From contig OY761536.1 of assembly GCA_963664605.1 (NCBI GenBank), positions 3,782,001-3,846,000 of the forward strand: DNA of 64,000 bases, read 5' to 3'. Shown one piece after another: positions 9,095 to 18,194 of this stretch (position 1 is its first letter; each line of letters opens with the position of its first letter). This stretch comes from JAHOYW01 sp963664605 (lineage in GTDB: Bacteria; Verrucomicrobiota; Lentisphaeria; Victivallales; Victivallaceae). A program made the position numbers and the translations under genes. The notes below the pieces were generated by a model. The model saw nothing but the letters and a program-made list of their open reading frames with translations. It was not told where the DNA came from and searched no databases.

Positions 9095-10159
9095 ATGAAG
9101 AAATTAACAATGTTTACCAGATATAATACGCTTGGGGCTTCCAGCCGCTATCGCTACTATATGTATGCAGCACGAATTCGTGACGCCGGTGAGCAAGTCG
9201 ATATTCATAATTTTTTTGATGAAGAATACCTGCGACGCTTATATAAAGGGGAAAAAGCAAGACTTTTTAATATTCTCAAATCATACTGGCGGCGGTTCCG
9301 CGCGCTTTCACTGACGAATGATAATCTTTTGATAGAATATGAACTTTTCCCTTTCCTGCCTTATTGGGTCGAAAGCCAATTCCTGAAACAACGAAAATAC
9401 ATACTGAACTTCGACGACAATGTTTGGGAAAAATATAGCGGCAAGATATTTTTATCAGGAAAATATGACGCGCTGGTATCCAAGGCCGCCGGAATTATCG
9501 TTGCTAATGATTTCCTTTATGAAAAAGTTAAGAAACTGAATCAGAATATAATAAAAATACCGACTGTTGTTGATATTGATCTCTACCGGGTTAAAACGAA
9601 TAAATTTGATAAATTCACCATGGTATGGATTGGAACCCCGGTTACTTATATGTATCTGGAAAAATATGCTGAGGTATTGCGCCGGATGACTGAAAAACAT
9701 GATTTTGAACTGCTGGTTATCGCCCGGAAATCTTTGGCAAAACGCCGCATTGAAGGCGTTAATATGCGCTTCGTAAACTGGTCTCAGGAAAGTGAGATTG
9801 AATTACTGCTGAAAAGCCATGTGGGAATCATGCCTTTGACAGATGATGAATTTTCAAAAGGAAAATCCGCTTTTAAATTGATTCAGTATTCGGCAGCCGG
9901 CCTCCCTGTAATTGCGAGCCCAATCGGCGAAAACACAAAAATTATTGATAATGGAAAGACCGGATTCCTAGCCGATTCGCCGGAAGAATGGCTTGAAGCT
10001 TTAGACAAACTGATTAATGATAAGTCACTCTACTCAAAAATGGCGGAAACCACCAGCAAAGCATCTGAAAACTATTCCATTCAAAAATATTTTCCCATAT
10101 TTAATAAATTCATTACGAACTGTTTTGGCAATCCTGAAAATCATTTAAAAACCAATTGA
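9095..10159 (+). CDS. Glycosyltransferase family 4 (GT-B fold)
   Basis: A 354-residue GT-B glycosyltransferase. It starts with a Rossmann-like half containing NTLGASSRYRYYMYAARIR, a donor-site loop also seen in related family members. The C-terminal half has VWIGTPVTY, then GIMPLTDDEFSKGKSAFKL and AGLPVIASPIGEN, which together form the nucleotide-sugar binding region of families 1 and 4. A conserved Glu-containing EX7E motif is not clear, so the exact family is somewhat open. It is the last gene of the polysaccharide block; 176 bases of AT-rich spacer follow before the lipoprotein operon. Confidence 0.85.
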   Translation: MKKLTMFTRYNTLGASSRYRYYMYAARIRDAGEQVDIHNFFDEEYLRRLYKGEKARLFNILKSYWRRFRALSLTNDNLLIEYELFPFLPYWVESQFLKQRKYILNFDDNVWEKYSGKIFLSGKYDALVSKAAGIIVANDFLYEKVKKLNQNIIKIPTVVDIDLYRVKTNKFDKFTMVWIGTPVTYMYLEKYAEVLRRMTEKHDFELLVIARKSLAKRRIEGVNMRFVNWSQESEIELLLKSHVGIMPLTDDEFSKGKSAFKLIQYSAAGLPVIASPIGENTKIIDNGKTGFLADSPEEWLEALDKLINDKSLYSKMAETTSKASENYSIQKYFPIFNKFITNCFGNPENHLKTN

Positions 10160-10335
10160 TTGCAGCACATAAGAATCGCCGTTTTGGCAATCGTATATTC
10201 AAATAATTAATTACACTTCTAAAATAATCCGCATAATTTTTGAATATAACAAAAAAATATATTTGTTTTCCTAAAAATAAATGTTATTTTGAACACGTAG
10301 ATATAAAGTTTACACATAGAAATAAGGAGATTTTT

Positions 10336-12693
10336 ATGAGATTACTGTATCTGCTGTTCATAGCAGTGTTTCTGCTTGCCGGCTGTGTGAATTATAAAGA
10401 ACTGCAAAGACAGTCCACCATGTTAAATAATGGTACTCCCGAACAAAAACGACTAGCCATGCGGCATTTCGTAAAAGTGGGAAAACCATCCGTGCCGATC
10501 CTGAATAAAATAATAAGGGACAGCCATGACCAGCTAACTGTTGATCTGGCGATTGAAGCTCTTGGTGAGATTGGTGATCCCAGTGGAGCACCGGCTTTAC
10601 TCAGCATTATCCAAGACAAACGCGTCAAGCATTTTCCGGCTGTAAAGAAAGCTGTCGTCAAGCTTTCCCCAGCAGCAGTAACCCCGATCTTAATTAAAAA
10701 TCTTCCACGATATGATGATCCGTCAGCATTATGCGTCATCGAAATTCTTGGAACGTATAAAGACCCTCTGGTCAGTCCCTCTATTATCCCAATGCTTAAA
10801 CGCAAAAATGAAAAGGTGGTGGAAGCCTCCCGTGAAGCTTTAGTTAAACTTGCTCCTGGCTCAATACCTTTCCTGGTATCGGGACTTAATGACTATAACC
10901 TGCCATTCCGGAATAATCTGGAACAAATACTTATAAAAATTGGCAATCCCGCATGTGACGCCATGGTTAAAAAACTGTCTTCACAGGAAACCAGGGAACG
11001 GGAGAGCGCGATACTGGTTCTTGGAGGAATAAAAAATCCTGATTCACTTGGCGTACTGGTAACTATGCTCAAAGACCCGATGATCAGCATTCGCCGGGCA
11101 GCGGCAAAAAGCGTTGCCAAGTATGGCGACAAAGCGATTCCTCTTCTGGCCGATGAGATTAAAAAATCAGCTGATGACACTGTTGTCCTGAAACAGGCTG
11201 CCTTGTCTCTGGGACTTATAGACTCAGATAAAACAACTTCGATGCTTGCGGATATGCTTGCCGGAAACAACGTATTGGTCAGGGAAGCCGCCGCCAAAGC
11301 AATGGGGTATTATCCCAGAGCAAGAGCTGTTCCCATTCTGAAAAAAGCATTGAGGGACTCAGACTGGAGGATAAGAAAAGCTGCCGCGGAATCCCTGAAA
11401 AAGCAAAGATGGACTCCCGACAATGCTTCTGATAATGCCTTTTTCATGGCTGCTGACCAAAATTGGGGCGGATTGATAAAACAGGGCGAATCCTCATTAA
11501 ACGCTCTCAAGCTTACTCTCAATGATCCGGCTGGCTGGGTCAGGAGATCCGCTATTGAAACCATCTCCGCCATCAAGGTTCCAAATGACAAGATGTTGAT
11601 GGAAATTGTTGATGACAAAAGTCCCAAGATAAGAACCGCCGCCACACTTGCTCTTGGACGGGCATATTCTCCTAAAGCCGAAACTAAATTAATTGCCATG
11701 CTGAACGATAGTGACAGACAAGTCAAACTAGCGGCAATAAATTCTTTGGGCAGAATAAAATCGAAAAAAGCTGTTCCTGCCCTGATTAAAATGTTAAAAT
11801 CAAAAGATAGAAACATTCGAATTGAAGCGGTTGCCGCCCTAAGCATGTCCAGCGATAAATCGGTTGTCCCGGAACTGGCGAAAATCGCGGAAAAAGATTA
11901 CTGGGAAATCAGAAAGAAAGCTATTTCCGGGCTTGGCAGGTTCAATAACGCTGAGTCTACCAAAGCATTGGTCGATGCGCTTGATGATCAGGATTTTTAC
12001 AACCGCAGCCTGGCTGCAAAAATACTGAAAAAGCGTAACTGGAAGGCAAAAAGCAAATATGAACAATGCCTTTATTATGTTGCCACCGCTGATTGGGACA
12101 GTATTATTGACATGGGCACGTCCGCACGGCCGGCACTGCTGGTTTTTGTCAATGATAAAAATTATATCGTCAAAATGCTTTCATATGAAATGCTTGCCTA
12201 CTGTGGAAACAAAAGTGATTTTCCAGTACTGCGCCAGGGACTTGAAAGAGATCCTGAACCAAAAGTCTGTGAAGCCGCCGGTTTTGCGATATACCGTCTT
12301 GGAGGCAAGGAAGCGGAAGCATTGCTTGCTGATGTTTATAACAAATCAAAAGTTCCGCTGGTACGTAAAATATGCTGTGAAAACCTGGGAAAATTCAAGC
12401 ATCCGGCCAAAACAACCATCAAACAGCTAATCAATGCCCTTGGAGATGAGTCTCCAAAAGTCAGAATGACTGCCGCCACTGCTTTAGGGCGCCTGAAAGC
12501 GGAAGGTGCTGTTGACGATCTGATAAAAATTATCAAAACTGATAAAGATAGACTCCCCAGAAGAGCCGCCGCCAGGGCTTTGAGAAGGATAGGCAATAAG
12601 AAAGCCATGGTTTATCTCGACAAATTACGCCGTAAATCAACTGATATTGATGTCAGAAGAGAAGCCGTCAGAGCTTTCAGGGACAGGAGGTAA
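10336..12693 (+). CDS. HEAT-repeat lipoprotein
   Basis: A 785-residue protein with a lipoprotein signal: a short basic start, hydrophobic stretch and lipobox LLAGC with Cys17. The rest is almost wholly tandem HEAT repeats of about 30 residues (for example VREAAAKAMGYYPRARAVP, and VRMTAATALGRLKAEGAVD), forming a long solenoid for protein binding. Two non-repeat inserts, near residues 355-395 and 565-605, share an LKK-x-x-W...A-x-x-x-W-x-x-(L/I)-I pattern known in other bacterial HEAT proteins. The open frame reaches 10240, but ATG 10336 has AAGGAGA six bases upstream and begins the signal peptide. It is the first of three lipoprotein genes; the next starts four bases after its stop. A scaffold role at the envelope is inferred. 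Confidence 0.88.
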   Translation: MRLLYLLFIAVFLLAGCVNYKELQRQSTMLNNGTPEQKRLAMRHFVKVGKPSVPILNKIIRDSHDQLTVDLAIEALGEIGDPSGAPALLSIIQDKRVKHFPAVKKAVVKLSPAAVTPILIKNLPRYDDPSALCVIEILGTYKDPLVSPSIIPMLKRKNEKVVEASREALVKLAPGSIPFLVSGLNDYNLPFRNNLEQILIKIGNPACDAMVKKLSSQETRERESAILVLGGIKNPDSLGVLVTMLKDPMISIRRAAAKSVAKYGDKAIPLLADEIKKSADDTVVLKQAALSLGLIDSDKTTSMLADMLAGNNVLVREAAAKAMGYYPRARAVPILKKALRDSDWRIRKAAAESLKKQRWTPDNASDNAFFMAADQNWGGLIKQGESSLNALKLTLNDPAGWVRRSAIETISAIKVPNDKMLMEIVDDKSPKIRTAATLALGRAYSPKAETKLIAMLNDSDRQVKLAAINSLGRIKSKKAVPALIKMLKSKDRNIRIEAVAALSMSSDKSVVPELAKIAEKDYWEIRKKAISGLGRFNNAESTKALVDALDDQDFYNRSLAAKILKKRNWKAKSKYEQCLYYVATADWDSIIDMGTSARPALLVFVNDKNYIVKMLSYEMLAYCGNKSDFPVLRQGLERDPEPKVCEAAGFAIYRLGGKEAEALLADVYNKSKVPLVRKICCENLGKFKHPAKTTIKQLINALGDESPKVRMTAATALGRLKAEGAVDDLIKIIKTDKDRLPRRAAARALRRIGNKKAMVYLDKLRRKSTDIDVRREAVRAFRDRR

Positions 12694-12697
12694 ATTT

Positions 12698-14206
12698 ATG
12701 AATAATATTATTACAAAACACGTTTTTTTATGTTTTATCCTGCTTTCCGGGCTTTTATTTTTCACCGGTTGTTCAACTCTAATCAGCTCAAGGTATCAGA
12801 AGAAAGAAGCAATGCGGCATTTTTCCGGCGGGGAATATAGAAAATCAGCAGAAATAATTGACTCCTATACCAAAGCCCGTGAAGGGACAGGCGATGAATT
12901 AATGTGGTATCTTGAGGACGGCACAGTCCATTTTGTGATTGAAGACTATCCGGGAAGCCTGAAAGCTTTTGAAAAAGCTGAAGATACTTTAACTGATTAT
13001 GAAAACCGTGCCACATTCAATCTGAGAAACGCAGCCGCTGAAGCTGGAGCCGCCTATACAAATGCCAATGCCCTGCCCTATACCGGTTTATTCTTTGAAA
13101 AGATCATAATCAACACTTACAAAGCTATGAATTATCTGGCAATGGGAAATCCGGATGCCGCATCGGTTGAAATACGAAGGGCTAGATTCAGGCAGAAAAT
13201 GGCGCAGCGCCAATATGAAATTGACCTGATTGAAGAATATCAGTACGAGGCTCCCAAATATAAAGGAACAAAGATTCCAGGTTTTTCCCCTGAGTCTATA
13301 CTGAAAAATAAAAAAGTACAGGAAGACCTAAAGTGGATTAAAAAACACAGCAAAAACTTTGATTATGGCAATGTCGTCAATCCGACAGTAACTTTCTTTT
13401 CAGCAATTGACTTCCTGGCGCAAAATGAACCTTTTAAAGCGCTTTTTGACTTCCGGATGCTGTATCGGATAGATCCTTCAAATCCAATGTTCAAAAGATG
13501 TTATGTTTCGTTGCTGAAACAGCTTGGTGAACATGTCCCCCAAAAACTCCAATCTGCTAAGGGATTTGATTTTCCATTAAATAAAAAGGTTGTTTATGTG
13601 CTTTTCGAAGACGGTCTTGTTCCGGCAAGAAAAGAAAAATTATTTGAGTTAATCCTGCCTCCTCCAGTCGGTTATATTGGTATCGCCTATCCTATTATGG
13701 AATACTTCCCTTCCGACGCCGCCCATCTGCAGATAACCAATGAAAAAGGACAGCAGTACAGAACCCGGGTTGTCGGGGATTTTGGCGATATCTCATCCTT
13801 TGCACTTGATAAACAACTTACAGAGATTATTACGCGCGCTGTAGCCGGCGCAATGGTAAAAGAAGCGACCAGCATCACTCTGCAATATACGGCAAAACAC
13901 ATTGGCAACAATATTCAAGCCGGAGCGGGCGATATTGCGCAGCTTATAGTTTTTGCGATTATGCAAGTCTATAAAAAAACGTTTAACCGTGCTGATGTAC
14001 GCTGCTGGCAAACTTTGCCCAAACAGGTGCAGGCGGCAGTTTTTCCGAAAACCGGACACGGAATATTCAAATTGTCGGTAAAATCAAAAGATGGAAGAAT
14101 TATGAACAGCGCTAATGTCAATGTTGGCAGGAACGATTCTATTACAATAATCTTAGTCAAATCTAATGGTTTTGATACCATGAGACTCAAAATATTTGAT
14201 TTTTAG
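12698..14206 (+). CDS. COG3014-like lipoprotein
   Basis: A 502-residue lipoprotein: signal peptide followed by lipobox FFTGC, then a TPR-like helical region. LEDGTVHFVIEDYPGSLKAF and YKAMNYLAMGNPDAASVEIR match the pattern of COG3014-type lipoproteins, a widespread but functionally uncharacterised family. A later GDFGDISSFALDKQLTEIIT stretch and a hydrophobic C-terminal third lead to a beta-rich tail. The start at 12698 follows AGGAGG by seven bases; the open frame upstream overlaps the HEAT gene and is ignored. It lies between two other lipoprotein genes with spacings of four and eight bases, so the three are made together. In other bacteria this family is sometimes near LpoB/LPP20-type envelope genes, which suggests but does not prove an envelope role. 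Confidence 0.75.
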   Translation: MNNIITKHVFLCFILLSGLLFFTGCSTLISSRYQKKEAMRHFSGGEYRKSAEIIDSYTKAREGTGDELMWYLEDGTVHFVIEDYPGSLKAFEKAEDTLTDYENRATFNLRNAAAEAGAAYTNANALPYTGLFFEKIIINTYKAMNYLAMGNPDAASVEIRRARFRQKMAQRQYEIDLIEEYQYEAPKYKGTKIPGFSPESILKNKKVQEDLKWIKKHSKNFDYGNVVNPTVTFFSAIDFLAQNEPFKALFDFRMLYRIDPSNPMFKRCYVSLLKQLGEHVPQKLQSAKGFDFPLNKKVVYVLFEDGLVPARKEKLFELILPPPVGYIGIAYPIMEYFPSDAAHLQITNEKGQQYRTRVVGDFGDISSFALDKQLTEIITRAVAGAMVKEATSITLQYTAKHIGNNIQAGAGDIAQLIVFAIMQVYKKTFNRADVRCWQTLPKQVQAAVFPKTGHGIFKLSVKSKDGRIMNSANVNVGRNDSITIILVKSNGFDTMRLKIFDF

Positions 14207-14214
14207 GAGATATT

Positions 14215-15123
14215 ATGAATATTTTAAAAGCTTATTTTTCTATCCTGTTCTTACTGGTTTTCTGTTTTATGTTCGGTTGCAAAGCACCTGATGGAAAAAT
14301 GACTTTCGCACCCGAACTTGACAAACGCCCGAACTATGACAAAGAAACTCAGCGGGCGATGAAACGTGCTTTACTTGGGCCGGTTAGCGAACGAGTCGGC
14401 TTAATCATAGCTCCGGGACGTTATGAAAGCACAAGAATTGAAGATTCCGGTTATATTCAGGAAGACTTTGAAATCATTCTCAGCACAATGGATGATAAAT
14501 TTAACTATGTCTATTCCATTCCTTCAATACAGGCTAAACGGACTGATAGTGAAAAAATCGTCAAACGATGCCTGAACTCATGCGGGAAAAATACTCTACT
14601 CGTCGTATTTCTTGCTGGGAAAGCAGTAAAAACAGGCGAAAAATATTATCTTCTCGGATACGACAGCGATCCCGCAAAAATCTCACAAACGTCTATGGAC
14701 ATAGCGGAACTCATAAAAACCATTGATGAGTCCGGTTGCGGACGCATACTTATATTCGCGGATTTATATCCGGACGGCAAATATCCCGGTGATTTTATAA
14801 AATACCTTACTCAGCTTCCCTGTTTTGACAAAAGATTCGACCTGTCACGGGAAATGCGTTTAATCGTAACGAATTTCTCCATTAAAGATAAACCATACCG
14901 TTTTTATATAGGTTTTCAGGGAGCTGATATTTTCAGCTGGCATATGGCAATAGGCATGCGCGGCCAGGCAGACAAAGTACTTAACGGCGGTAATAATGAC
15001 GGCAAAATCAGCGTAGATGAGTTGCTCCAATATATAAGAGAAGAAATGGCAAGTTCCCTGGTCTACAAACAAAAACCATCATCCATAGGAAATTTTTCCG
15101 CCGATACTCTTATCAGCAAATAA
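14215..15123 (+). CDS. Lipoprotein with catalytically dead caspase-like domain
   Basis: A 302-residue lipoprotein with lipobox FMFGC (Cys22). Residues ~60-290 follow the bacterial caspase (peptidase C14) layout: VGLIIAPGRYES as first strand, TLLVVFLAGKAVKTGEKYYL at the catalytic-His strand, DSDPAKIS, GRILIFADLYPDG at the catalytic-Cys strand, and then GMRGQAD, NNDGKISVDELLQYI and QKPSS, which match the usual ending GLRGKAD, DGxVTxxELxxYV and QxP. However, the catalytic His position is Lys136 and the Cys position is Tyr185, so protease activity is not expected. Ribosome site AGGAGA precedes the ATG. It is the last gene of the lipoprotein operon. The fold assignment is by pattern only; function unknown, probably binding or sensing at the membrane surface. 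Confidence 0.72.
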   Translation: MNILKAYFSILFLLVFCFMFGCKAPDGKMTFAPELDKRPNYDKETQRAMKRALLGPVSERVGLIIAPGRYESTRIEDSGYIQEDFEIILSTMDDKFNYVYSIPSIQAKRTDSEKIVKRCLNSCGKNTLLVVFLAGKAVKTGEKYYLLGYDSDPAKISQTSMDIAELIKTIDESGCGRILIFADLYPDGKYPGDFIKYLTQLPCFDKRFDLSREMRLIVTNFSIKDKPYRFYIGFQGADIFSWHMAIGMRGQADKVLNGGNNDGKISVDELLQYIREEMASSLVYKQKPSSIGNFSADTLISK

Positions 15124-15157
15124 AAAAAAGCGGCACTCTGCAAAAAGAGTACCGCTT
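15122..15157 (-). terminator. Intrinsic terminator for the phosphofructokinase gene
   Basis: The arms 15128-15139 and 15146-15157 form a 12-position hairpin with one C-A mismatch and a six-base loop. Read on the minus strand it is followed by eight T (15129-15122), a strong intrinsic terminator 14 bases past the stop of the phosphofructokinase gene. The plus-strand side has only a weak AT-rich tail but may also help end the lipoprotein operon. Confidence 0.85.
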
Positions 15158-15171
15158 GATAATTATTTTAT

Positions 15172-16452
15172 TTATCTGGATGCTTCCGGAACATAAGCCG
15201 AAAGTTTTTTATCAGCAAATAAAGGTTTAAGCTGTGCGAAACGCTGGCGGCCGTTAATAATCGGCACGCTCGGCCAGTCTTCCCCGATCAACGGGCGAAC
15301 ATATTTTAGGAATTCATCAGTAACATCTGTCTTGCACGGAGTAATCCACTCCTGCGGAAAAAAACGTTCTGAATTAGCAACTTCAGACAACGGAGCTTTA
15401 TCGTAACGGACAGAATAAATCATACCGGGGTTACGAAGAATTGTCGACATGAAACCACCTTCACCATTTGCCGCCAGTTCAACAGCTTTCTGACCGGCAC
15501 GGTAAGCTTCATCCAAGTCAACAATAGAAGCGTAAACCGCAGTCGAACGCTGGTCAGTACCAAAAGTTTGTCCACGAGCAGCGCCGCGCGCCGGGATGCC
15601 GTGTTTATTCAGATAGTTAATCAAAGCCTGCTGAACAGTAGTTTCGCTAGCTCCGAACTGAGCATGTCCGAAACTGTCTTTATTGAATCCTAAATCGCCG
15701 ACATCACATCCTTCAGAGACGACAACGACTGCGCGGCCGCATTCTTTAACTTTGGCATTGATTTTATCAGCCATCTGTTCCATAGTTAAACCACCTTCGT
15801 AAAGGAAAATAAGCAATGGAGATTCGCGTTTAGGGTCAGCCAGACGAGCAGCGGCAGGAATATAACCGATTTTACGTCCCATTGCCTGCAGCACCAGTAC
15901 CGGATCAGCAGGTGATGAACCGCGGTTTTCTTCCTCGGCATTCTGGACTATTGAGCTCCAGTAACGAGCTACGGAACCGTATCCGGGGGTATGGTCGATT
16001 AATTTGAATTCACTGTCGCCGACGTCATTATCGATAGTTTTGGGCACGCCGATCCCAATAACATCAAGGCCGCGTTCCTGAGCAAGATTAGCAACTTTAT
16101 TAGCTGTATCCATGGAGTCATTGCCGCCGTTATAGAGGAAATAACCTATATTATGAGCTTTCAAGACTTCCACTACCCGGTCAAAATCCTCTTTCTGGTG
16201 AGATTTGATCTTGTAACGGCAAGTACCGATAGCCCCGGCTGCCGGAGTATTACGCAACAGCGCGATCTCATCATGATCCTGAGCGGACATATCAATAAGC
16301 TCTTCTTTCAGAACTCCTTCAATTCCGTGCCAGCCAGCGTAGACTGTTCCAATCTGGTCAAATTCACGAGCGGCTTCAACAACTCCGCGCAATGAACTGT
16401 TGATTACCGGCGAAGGACCGCCGGACTGAGCAATAAGTAAATTCTTTTTCAT
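15172..16452 (-). CDS. pfp: PPi-dependent 6-phosphofructokinase
   Basis: Phosphorylates fructose 6-phosphate to fructose 1,6-bisphosphate in glycolysis, reversibly and with pyrophosphate rather than ATP as the likely donor. The 426-residue protein begins NLLIAQSGGPSPVINSSLRG. YNGGNDSMDTAN occupies the donor site, where an Asp replaces the Gly of ATP-dependent enzymes, and GVPKTIDNDV has the Lys that marks PPi use. GYGSVARYWSS, LQAMGRKIGYI and RGQTFGTDQRS are further family segments. The start ATG follows GAGG. A promoter (16502-16530) and a terminator bracket the gene, so it is transcribed alone. Donor preference is inferred from these two residues. Confidence 0.88.
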   Translation of the reverse strand: MKKNLLIAQSGGPSPVINSSLRGVVEAAREFDQIGTVYAGWHGIEGVLKEELIDMSAQDHDEIALLRNTPAAGAIGTCRYKIKSHQKEDFDRVVEVLKAHNIGYFLYNGGNDSMDTANKVANLAQERGLDVIGIGVPKTIDNDVGDSEFKLIDHTPGYGSVARYWSSIVQNAEEENRGSSPADPVLVLQAMGRKIGYIPAAARLADPKRESPLLIFLYEGGLTMEQMADKINAKVKECGRAVVVVSEGCDVGDLGFNKDSFGHAQFGASETTVQQALINYLNKHGIPARGAARGQTFGTDQRSTAVYASIVDLDEAYRAGQKAVELAANGEGGFMSTILRNPGMIYSVRYDKAPLSEVANSERFFPQEWITPCKTDVTDEFLKYVRPLIGEDWPSVPIINGRQRFAQLKPLFADKKLSAYVPEASR

Positions 16453-16501
16453 CTTAGCCTCGTTATTATTTTAGCTTTGTAAAATGTTTTAACAAAGATG
16501 A

Positions 16502-16530
16502 AATATACAACCGTATCTTAAAAAGGTCAA
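16502..16530 (-). promoter_or_regulatory. Sigma-70-type promoter for the phosphofructokinase gene
   Basis: On the minus strand TTGACC (16530-16525), a 17-base spacer and TATATT (16507-16502). The predicted start near 16495 gives a leader of about 43 bases before the ATG at 16452. Confidence 0.7.
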
Positions 16531-16572
16531 CTGCTTTTAGATAAAAAGAAAAAGAAAATTATTCAGGAAGGT

Positions 16573-17259
16573 TTACTTCATTTTTCTCGATATAACGTTT
16601 GCAACACCGTCTTCGGAAAAATTAATCAATATGATTGATGATGCGTTCTTTTTCATGAACATTTCCCCCCTTCCCTGATAATTTGGTGAAGCTTCCCCTG
16701 TCACCGGAGTCCAGTTCTGAGCCTTTAGTGAACTGCTGATCTCGGCTAAAGCCTGAGAAGGGCCCATTCTTGTCTTGAACATACCATACCAAGTTTTACG
16801 TTTAGGAAAATATATGTAGCGCAAAGGTATTCCATCGGATGTCTTTATTAATGAATCCGGCCAGCGGGACGGCTTTGCCGGCTTAGGCGGTAAAGCAATG
16901 CTGATTTGCAATATCGGAAAGAAATCTCCGAAATAGACCAGTAATAAACGTTTGTGCCAGCCGTTCGGGAGTTTCTGTTTGACCAGTATCGAATCCCCGG
17001 CAGCGGCAAGTTTCGCGGTCGGAAATTTCTTCTTGAGCATAGTTAATACTTCCGTCAAACTTCTTGCGATCAAGCCCAGTTTGAGTTCGGCTTTAACTCC
17101 ATTTATATATATTGGCTCATTTAAAAGCGAAGTGGTTTTCAGAAAAGTGTCGAGTTCCTGACCTCTTGATCTGCCTTTAGGCCAGAGTGTGAACACTTCA
17201 GCATGCATTATAAAAGACGCGCAAAAGATAATGAATATGATTATGTTTTTTTTGAACAT
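16573..17259 (-). CDS. Secreted protein of unknown function
   Basis: A 228-residue protein with a Sec signal peptide (basic start, hydrophobic core to about residue 20, probable cleavage after MHA). I do not recognise the family. The body is about 200 residues, rich in basic and aromatic residues, with a central proline-rich stretch (ALPPKPAKPSRWPDS) and a C-terminal half that looks alpha/beta (YIYFPKRKTWYGMF, then ILINFSEDGVANV). It begins eight bases after the MEMO-family gene with only a weak ribosome site (TTGAG), so it is the second gene of that operon. Likely periplasmic. No catalytic motif is evident. Confidence 0.6.
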   Translation of the reverse strand: MFKKNIIIFIIFCASFIMHAEVFTLWPKGRSRGQELDTFLKTTSLLNEPIYINGVKAELKLGLIARSLTEVLTMLKKKFPTAKLAAAGDSILVKQKLPNGWHKRLLLVYFGDFFPILQISIALPPKPAKPSRWPDSLIKTSDGIPLRYIYFPKRKTWYGMFKTRMGPSQALAEISSSLKAQNWTPVTGEASPNYQGRGEMFMKKNASSIILINFSEDGVANVISRKMK

Positions 17260-17267
17260 CTCAACAT

Positions 17268-18167
17268 CTAACTTTCAAGGTTTTGTTCGAAAAAAGCGAT
17301 TCCGGCATAACTTACGCATTGAGAATAATTCAATGTCAAGTCCCCGGAAGTGGTGTAATGAACTAATTCAGCGCCGATATTTTTATTTCTGTTGACCAGC
17401 TCCAATACTGCCAACAGTATTTGAATAGCGCCGCACCCACAAATAGTCGCACCTGTTTTATGCAGATATTTGGAAAATCCATCCAAATCCCCGTCAAGCA
17501 CCAGTTGAACTGCGTCTAAATCAAGTTTGCGCAGATTTTCTTTGATATTGCGGTAGAAAGGGACATAATTAAAAGAGCGTCCGTAGTGGGTAAAGTCTGA
17601 ACTTATCACCCACAGGATATCATGCCGCCAAAACTCCGTCAGGGCTGTGGCAATATGCCGTGCAGATTCCTGGTCTATCATGCCGTTAATTATTGGAATT
17701 AATTTCAGATCATTAAAACAATGCTGTATCAAAGGGAGTTGTACTTCGAGGGAATGTTCCATCTCATGCGCATCCGTCATATACTCGATATATTCATTTC
17801 CTGTCCCTTCAATATCCGCGACAATATCCATATCGACAGGAATGTCCCCCAATGGAGTACGGTATGCCTCAAACTCCGACAAGGCAATTCCCCTGAAAGG
17901 AATGCGGTGAGAAGGAGCGATTATCAATACCCTGGAATAATTTCCCCCTACAGCTCTCAATAAAGTTTTTATCGCGGTTTTACCGGAGAAAACATAGCCG
18001 GCATGAGGCAGGATAACGGCTCTAACATGGTTGCTGGTACGTTCACTGCTCAATTCGTTTTCTACCGTTTCAGTGAGATATTTCCTGAGTTTATTCGCAT
18101 CATGCTCATAAAACTTGCCGTCGAAACATGGTTTTCTGATTCCAAGAGACATTTTGTACATTCCCAT
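17268..18167 (-). CDS. amrB: MEMO-family protein (AmmeMemoRadiSam system protein B)
   Basis: A 299-residue member of the MEMO1 family, structurally related to extradiol dioxygenases. It contains RAVILPHAGYVFSGKTA (His of the metal site), VLIIAPSHRI, MEHSLEVQLPLIQ, and ILWVISSDFTHYG, all conserved in the family; near the end GCGAIQILL precedes the last conserved segment. In many prokaryotes this protein is coded with an AMMECR1-like protein and a radical SAM protein, but neither is present here. The ATG at 18167 follows GAGGAA by seven bases, better than the internal ATG at 18152. Promoter and an inverted repeat lie just upstream. Biochemical role in bacteria is not established. Confidence 0.85.
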   Translation of the reverse strand: MGMYKMSLGIRKPCFDGKFYEHDANKLRKYLTETVENELSSERTSNHVRAVILPHAGYVFSGKTAIKTLLRAVGGNYSRVLIIAPSHRIPFRGIALSEFEAYRTPLGDIPVDMDIVADIEGTGNEYIEYMTDAHEMEHSLEVQLPLIQHCFNDLKLIPIINGMIDQESARHIATALTEFWRHDILWVISSDFTHYGRSFNYVPFYRNIKENLRKLDLDAVQLVLDGDLDGFSKYLHKTGATICGCGAIQILLAVLELVNRNKNIGAELVHYTTSGDLTLNYSQCVSYAGIAFFEQNLES

Positions 18168-18194
18168 TAATTAGTTCCTCTTATACTAATTAAT
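18166..18194. repeat. 9-bp inverted repeat at the amrB start
   Basis: ATTAATTAG (18166-18174) and CTAATTAAT (18186-18194) are perfect inverted copies separated by 11 bases. The pair covers the predicted transcription start, the ribosome site and the first two bases of the start codon, and touches the -10 box. It could be an operator for a dimeric repressor. Confidence 0.6.

Noticed and set aside
10240..10335. N-terminal extension of the HEAT-repeat protein
   Set aside because: The lipoprotein signal starts at 10336 with an AAGGAG before it; the extension would place the signal internally.
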